Positions 23,327 through 25,399 of a DNA stretch of 25,399 bases are shown here, in pieces. The notes under the pieces were generated by a model. It saw only the letters and a list, made by a program, of their open reading frames with translations. It searched no databases and was not told where the DNA came from. The stretch is from Actinobacteria bacterium UBA2184 (GTDB taxonomy: Bacteria > Actinomycetota > Coriobacteriia > Anaerosomatales > Anaerosomataceae): the NCBI GenBank assembly GCA_002328745.1, contig DCVQ01000009.1, forward strand, positions 134,400-159,798, written 5' to 3'. How positions within the stretch are numbered: the stretch's first letter is position 1; each line of letters starts with the position of its first letter. Both the position numbers and the translations under genes were made by a program.

Positions 23327-23354
23327 GGATACCGCGACGGCAGTAGGGCGTAAA
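23326..23354 (-). promoter_or_regulatory. ruvC promoter
   Basis: TTTACG (23354-23349) and TATCCT (23331-23326) are spaced by 17 bases, a fair sigma-70 promoter. The predicted start falls inside the LexA box. Confidence 0.55.
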
Positions 23355-23388
23355 GTCGAGCGCGCCCCAGCCCGATAGGTCCCGGAGG

Positions 23389-23415
23389 TATACTCGTGAA
23401 AGCCGGCGCTTCACG
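23389..23415 (+). promoter_or_regulatory. -10 box with inverted repeat
   Basis: TATACT (23389-23394) is followed at once by CGTGAA(A)GC-cggc-GCTTCACG (23395-23415), an 8-bp stem with a single bulged A spanning the expected start. No -35 is evident. It serves the small membrane protein that starts at 23429. Confidence 0.45.
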
Positions 23416-23428
23416 CAAGGAGAGACTC

Positions 23429-23860
23429 ATGAGCCTGTCGGACTACCCCTTCATCGGCCGACTGGTGCGCGCGCTGATCGTGCTCGCACTGATCGGCATC
23501 GCCTTGAACGACGGCATCCGCCTGTCCTCTGCCCTCTCGAAGGGGGGCGATGCGCTCAACGACGCGATGGCCGCCGCGATAGACATCGTGATGGTCACTC
23601 CTGACGCGGCAGAAGAGGCCCAGACCGTTGCGGCAACGGCCGCCGAGGCCGGAGGAGCCACGCTCGAGGAGTACGCCCAGGAATCGGGCAAGACGTTCAG
23701 CATCGAGCATGTGAAGATCGAGCTCGCCATCAGCACGCCACTGCAGAGCACCATAGTCGTGGGCCCTGTGTGGGCGCTCATAAAGGGAACCGACCCGGGC
23801 GCACCGCGCATCCTCCTGCGTCAGACCAAGCAGGTCGACGTCATGGGCAATGCCAACTGA
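23429..23860 (+). CDS. Small membrane-anchored protein, unknown
   Basis: A 143-residue protein with one membrane segment at about 8-26 (IGRLVRALIVLALIGIAL). An Ala- and Glu-rich helical part (58-88) follows, then a beta-like C-terminus (VKIELAISTPLQSTIVVGP) ending in RQTKQVDVMGNAN. The N-terminal anchor, Ala-rich helix and late beta-strands distantly recall TadE-like pseudopilins, but this is weak. I place the start at ATG 23429, which has AAGGAGAG six bases upstream; the GTG at 23396 lies too close to the -10 box. It sits on the plus strand between ruvC and yebC, divergent from the ruv operon. No family was recognised. Confidence 0.75.
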   Translation: MSLSDYPFIGRLVRALIVLALIGIALNDGIRLSSALSKGGDALNDAMAAAIDIVMVTPDAAEEAQTVAATAAEAGGATLEEYAQESGKTFSIEHVKIELAISTPLQSTIVVGPVWALIKGTDPGAPRILLRQTKQVDVMGNAN

Positions 23861-23869
23861 CGGCGCCGG

Positions 23870-24628
23870 TCACTCGTCAAGCGCGGCAGCGATCTCGTCG
23901 GTGAGCTCCATCGTGTGGTAGACGTTCTGGATGTCGTCCGACTCCTCGAGACGATCGATGAGCCGGAGCACTTTCTTCACATCCTCGAGCGTCACTGCGG
24001 TCGTCGTGACCGGCTCCATCACGAGCTCCGCGCCCTTCACCGGCACACCGGCGGCCTCCAGCGCGGCCTGGACCGCCATCACGTCGCTCGGCGCCGTGTA
24101 GACCACGTATCCGTCGTCGATCGCTTCGAGATCGTCGCCGCCCGCATCGGCGACGAGCAGCATCAGCTCATCGCCGTCCGGAGCACCGACGCCGTCGACC
24201 GTGATCTCGCCCCGGCGCTCGAACTGGAACGCCACCGAGCCGGTCGCTCCCAGATTGCCGCCCGCGCGCGTGAACGCCGCCCTCACGTCGGCCGCGGTCC
24301 GGTTCCGGTTGTCGGTCAGCGCCTCGATGTACAGGGCGACGCCCGCCGGCCCGTAGCCCTCGTACACGACCTCCTCGAACGCGGCGGCGTCCGCGCCGGC
24401 GCCGAACGCCTTCGCGATCGCCGTCTCGATCTTGTCCTTCGGAAGCGAGTAGGACTTGGCCTTGGCGATGGCCGCGGCCAGCGACGCGTTGTTCTCGGGA
24501 TTGGGATCGCCGCCCGTCCTCGCCGCCACCGTGATGATGCGAGTGAGCTTCGAGAAGAGCTTCGACCGCTTTGCGTCGACCGCGGCCTTGCGGTGTTTGG
24601 TGGTGGCCCACTTCGAATGTCCGGACAT
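23870..24628 (-). CDS. yebC: YebC/TACO1-family protein
   Basis: A 252-residue YebC-family protein. MSGHSKWATTKHRKAAVDAKR is the diagnostic N-terminus, and the three-domain body (IITVAARTGGDP, YEGYGPAGVALYIEALTDN, and the acidic C-terminus) is complete. Members were long listed as transcription regulators; recent work on bacterial and mitochondrial homologues supports a role in helping ribosomes through difficult peptide sequences such as polyproline. The ATG at 24628 matches the family start. It is 19 bases after pdxT and upstream of ruvC, a common order. Confidence 0.95.
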   Translation of the reverse strand: MSGHSKWATTKHRKAAVDAKRSKLFSKLTRIITVAARTGGDPNPENNASLAAAIAKAKSYSLPKDKIETAIAKAFGAGADAAAFEEVVYEGYGPAGVALYIEALTDNRNRTAADVRAAFTRAGGNLGATGSVAFQFERRGEITVDGVGAPDGDELMLLVADAGGDDLEAIDDGYVVYTAPSDVMAVQAALEAAGVPVKGAELVMEPVTTTAVTLEDVKKVLRLIDRLEESDDIQNVYHTMELTDEIAAALDE

Positions 24629-24647
24629 CGGGAGTCCCTTCAGACGT

Positions 24648-25226
24648 CTAGCGCGATCCGACGATGTACTCGAGGAAGAGCCGGTGCACCCGGGGGTCAC
24701 CGGTCAGCTCGGGGTGGAACGTGGTGGCCATCAGGTCGCCCTGCCGGGCGGCGACGATGCGTCCGTCGTGGCGGGCCAGCACCTCGCCCGCCTCTCCCAC
24801 CGACTCGATCCACGGGGCCCTGATGAACACACCGGTGAAGGACCCGTCGAGTCGGGCGATATCGAGCTCGACCTCGAACGAATCGACCTGCCGGCCGTAC
24901 GCGTTGCGCCGTATGGTCATGTCCATGAGCCCGAGCGGCTCCTGGTCGGCAGCCGCGTCGCTGATGTGAGTCGCCAGGAGGATGGCCCCGGCGCACGTGC
25001 CCCAGATCGCCATTCCGGCACCATGGCGCTCGCGGAGCGCGCTGTAGAACCCGTAAGACCGCATGAGCTTGGCGATGGCGGTGGATTCCCCGCCCGGGAT
25101 CACGAGGGCGTCCAGCCCCTCGAGCTGACCCGGCAAGCGGATGGCCGACGCGGACGCGCCCAGCGCCTCGAAGGTGAGGATGTGCTCGCGAAACGCGCCC
25201 TGCAGCGCGAGGACGCCGATTCGCAC
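24648..25226 (-). CDS. pdxT: Pyridoxal 5'-phosphate synthase glutaminase subunit PdxT
   Basis: PdxT (192 residues) frees ammonia from glutamine for the PdxS synthase in vitamin B6 synthesis. The class I glutaminase triad is complete: Cys78 in GTCAGA, with His171 and Glu173 in FHPEL. GGES at 45-48 is a family marker. The GTG start uses the last G of the second of two tandem TAG codons ending pdxS, so its translation depends on the upstream gene; no separate ribosome site is obvious. Confidence 0.97.
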   Translation of the reverse strand: MRIGVLALQGAFREHILTFEALGASASAIRLPGQLEGLDALVIPGGESTAIAKLMRSYGFYSALRERHGAGMAIWGTCAGAILLATHISDAAADQEPLGLMDMTIRRNAYGRQVDSFEVELDIARLDGSFTGVFIRAPWIESVGEAGEVLARHDGRIVAARQGDLMATTFHPELTGDPRVHRLFLEYIVGSR

Positions 25227-25228
25227 TA

Positions 25229-25399
25229 CTACCAGCCCCGCTCCTGCATCCGCTCGGCTTCGGGGATGTCGGAGATGTTGATGCCTACCATCGCCTCGCC
25301 CAGATCGCGCGACACGCGAGCGATGATGTCCGCATCCGTGTAGTGCGTGGTCGCCTCGACGATCGCCTTGGCGCGCTTGACCGGATCGCCGCTCTTGAA
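25229..25399 (-). CDS. pdxS: Pyridoxal 5'-phosphate synthase subunit PdxS, C-terminal end
   Basis: Only the last 56 residues are in the window. They begin FKSGDPVKRAKAIVEATTHY and contain GEAMVGINI, characteristic of the PdxS C-terminus. PdxS builds PLP from ribose 5-phosphate, glyceraldehyde 3-phosphate and ammonia supplied by PdxT. The gene ends in two tandem TAG codons. Confidence 0.96.
   Translation of the reverse strand, partial: FKSGDPVKRAKAIVEATTHYTDADIIARVSRDLGEAMVGINISDIPEAERMQERGW

Noticed and set aside
1..25399. Mobile element, prophage, CRISPR or tRNA
   Set aside because: No transposase, integrase, regularly spaced repeat or cloverleaf-like sequence was seen; nearly all bases are accounted for by housekeeping-type genes.

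Overview
The window is high-GC, densely packed chromosomal DNA. It most resembles an anaerobic actinobacterium of the Coriobacteriia or a related deep lineage. Four things point that way: a one-iron superoxide reductase, a QueH-type (not QueG-type) epoxyqueuosine reductase, a Gram-positive LexA box (GAAC-N4-GTTC), and a single bifunctional Rel enzyme. The taxon is inferred from gene content, not from a marker gene. I see no rRNA, tRNA, insertion sequence, prophage or CRISPR array.

Most genes lie on the minus strand, so transcription runs from high to low coordinates. In that direction: pdxS (cut by the window edge), pdxT and yebC (25399-23870); a ruvC-ruvA-membrane protein-ruvB-M48-like block behind a LexA box (23326-19328); an isochorismatase-fold hydrolase, folD, an anchored exported protein and a GDT1-family transporter (18825-15721); queH and queA (15686-14011); tgt, yajC, secD and secF (12294-8366); a 1217-residue RecJ-HIRAN-RecQ fusion, rel and a metallo-beta-lactamase-fold hydrolase (8287-1795); and a TPR membrane protein with a large exported protein (1516-1, cut by the edge). 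The backbone yebC-ruvCAB-queA-tgt-yajC-secDF-recJ-rel is an old bacterial gene order. Three plus-strand units interrupt it: a small membrane-anchored protein (23429-23860), the superoxide reductase (18984-19331), and an ECF sigma factor with its anti-sigma factor (12377-13973).

The most striking protein is the RecJ-HIRAN-RecQ fusion. It joins a 5'-3' single-strand exonuclease, a DNA-end-binding-type domain and a RecQ-like 3'-5' helicase in one chain. The second is an M48 (HtpX-like) membrane protein at the end of the SOS-type ruv block in which all three zinc ligands appear to be replaced.

Regulatory signals read directly from the sequence include a perfect TGTGA-N6-TCACA (Crp/GlxR-type) site upstream of the TPR gene and a LexA box on the ruvC promoter. 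recJ/recQ and tgt have identical TAGAAT-N6-ATG arrangements that suggest leaderless transcripts. At several promoters an inverted repeat starts at or near the expected transcript 5' end. Every gap longer than 100 bases is covered by an entry or a rejection note. No gap exceeds 300 bases.
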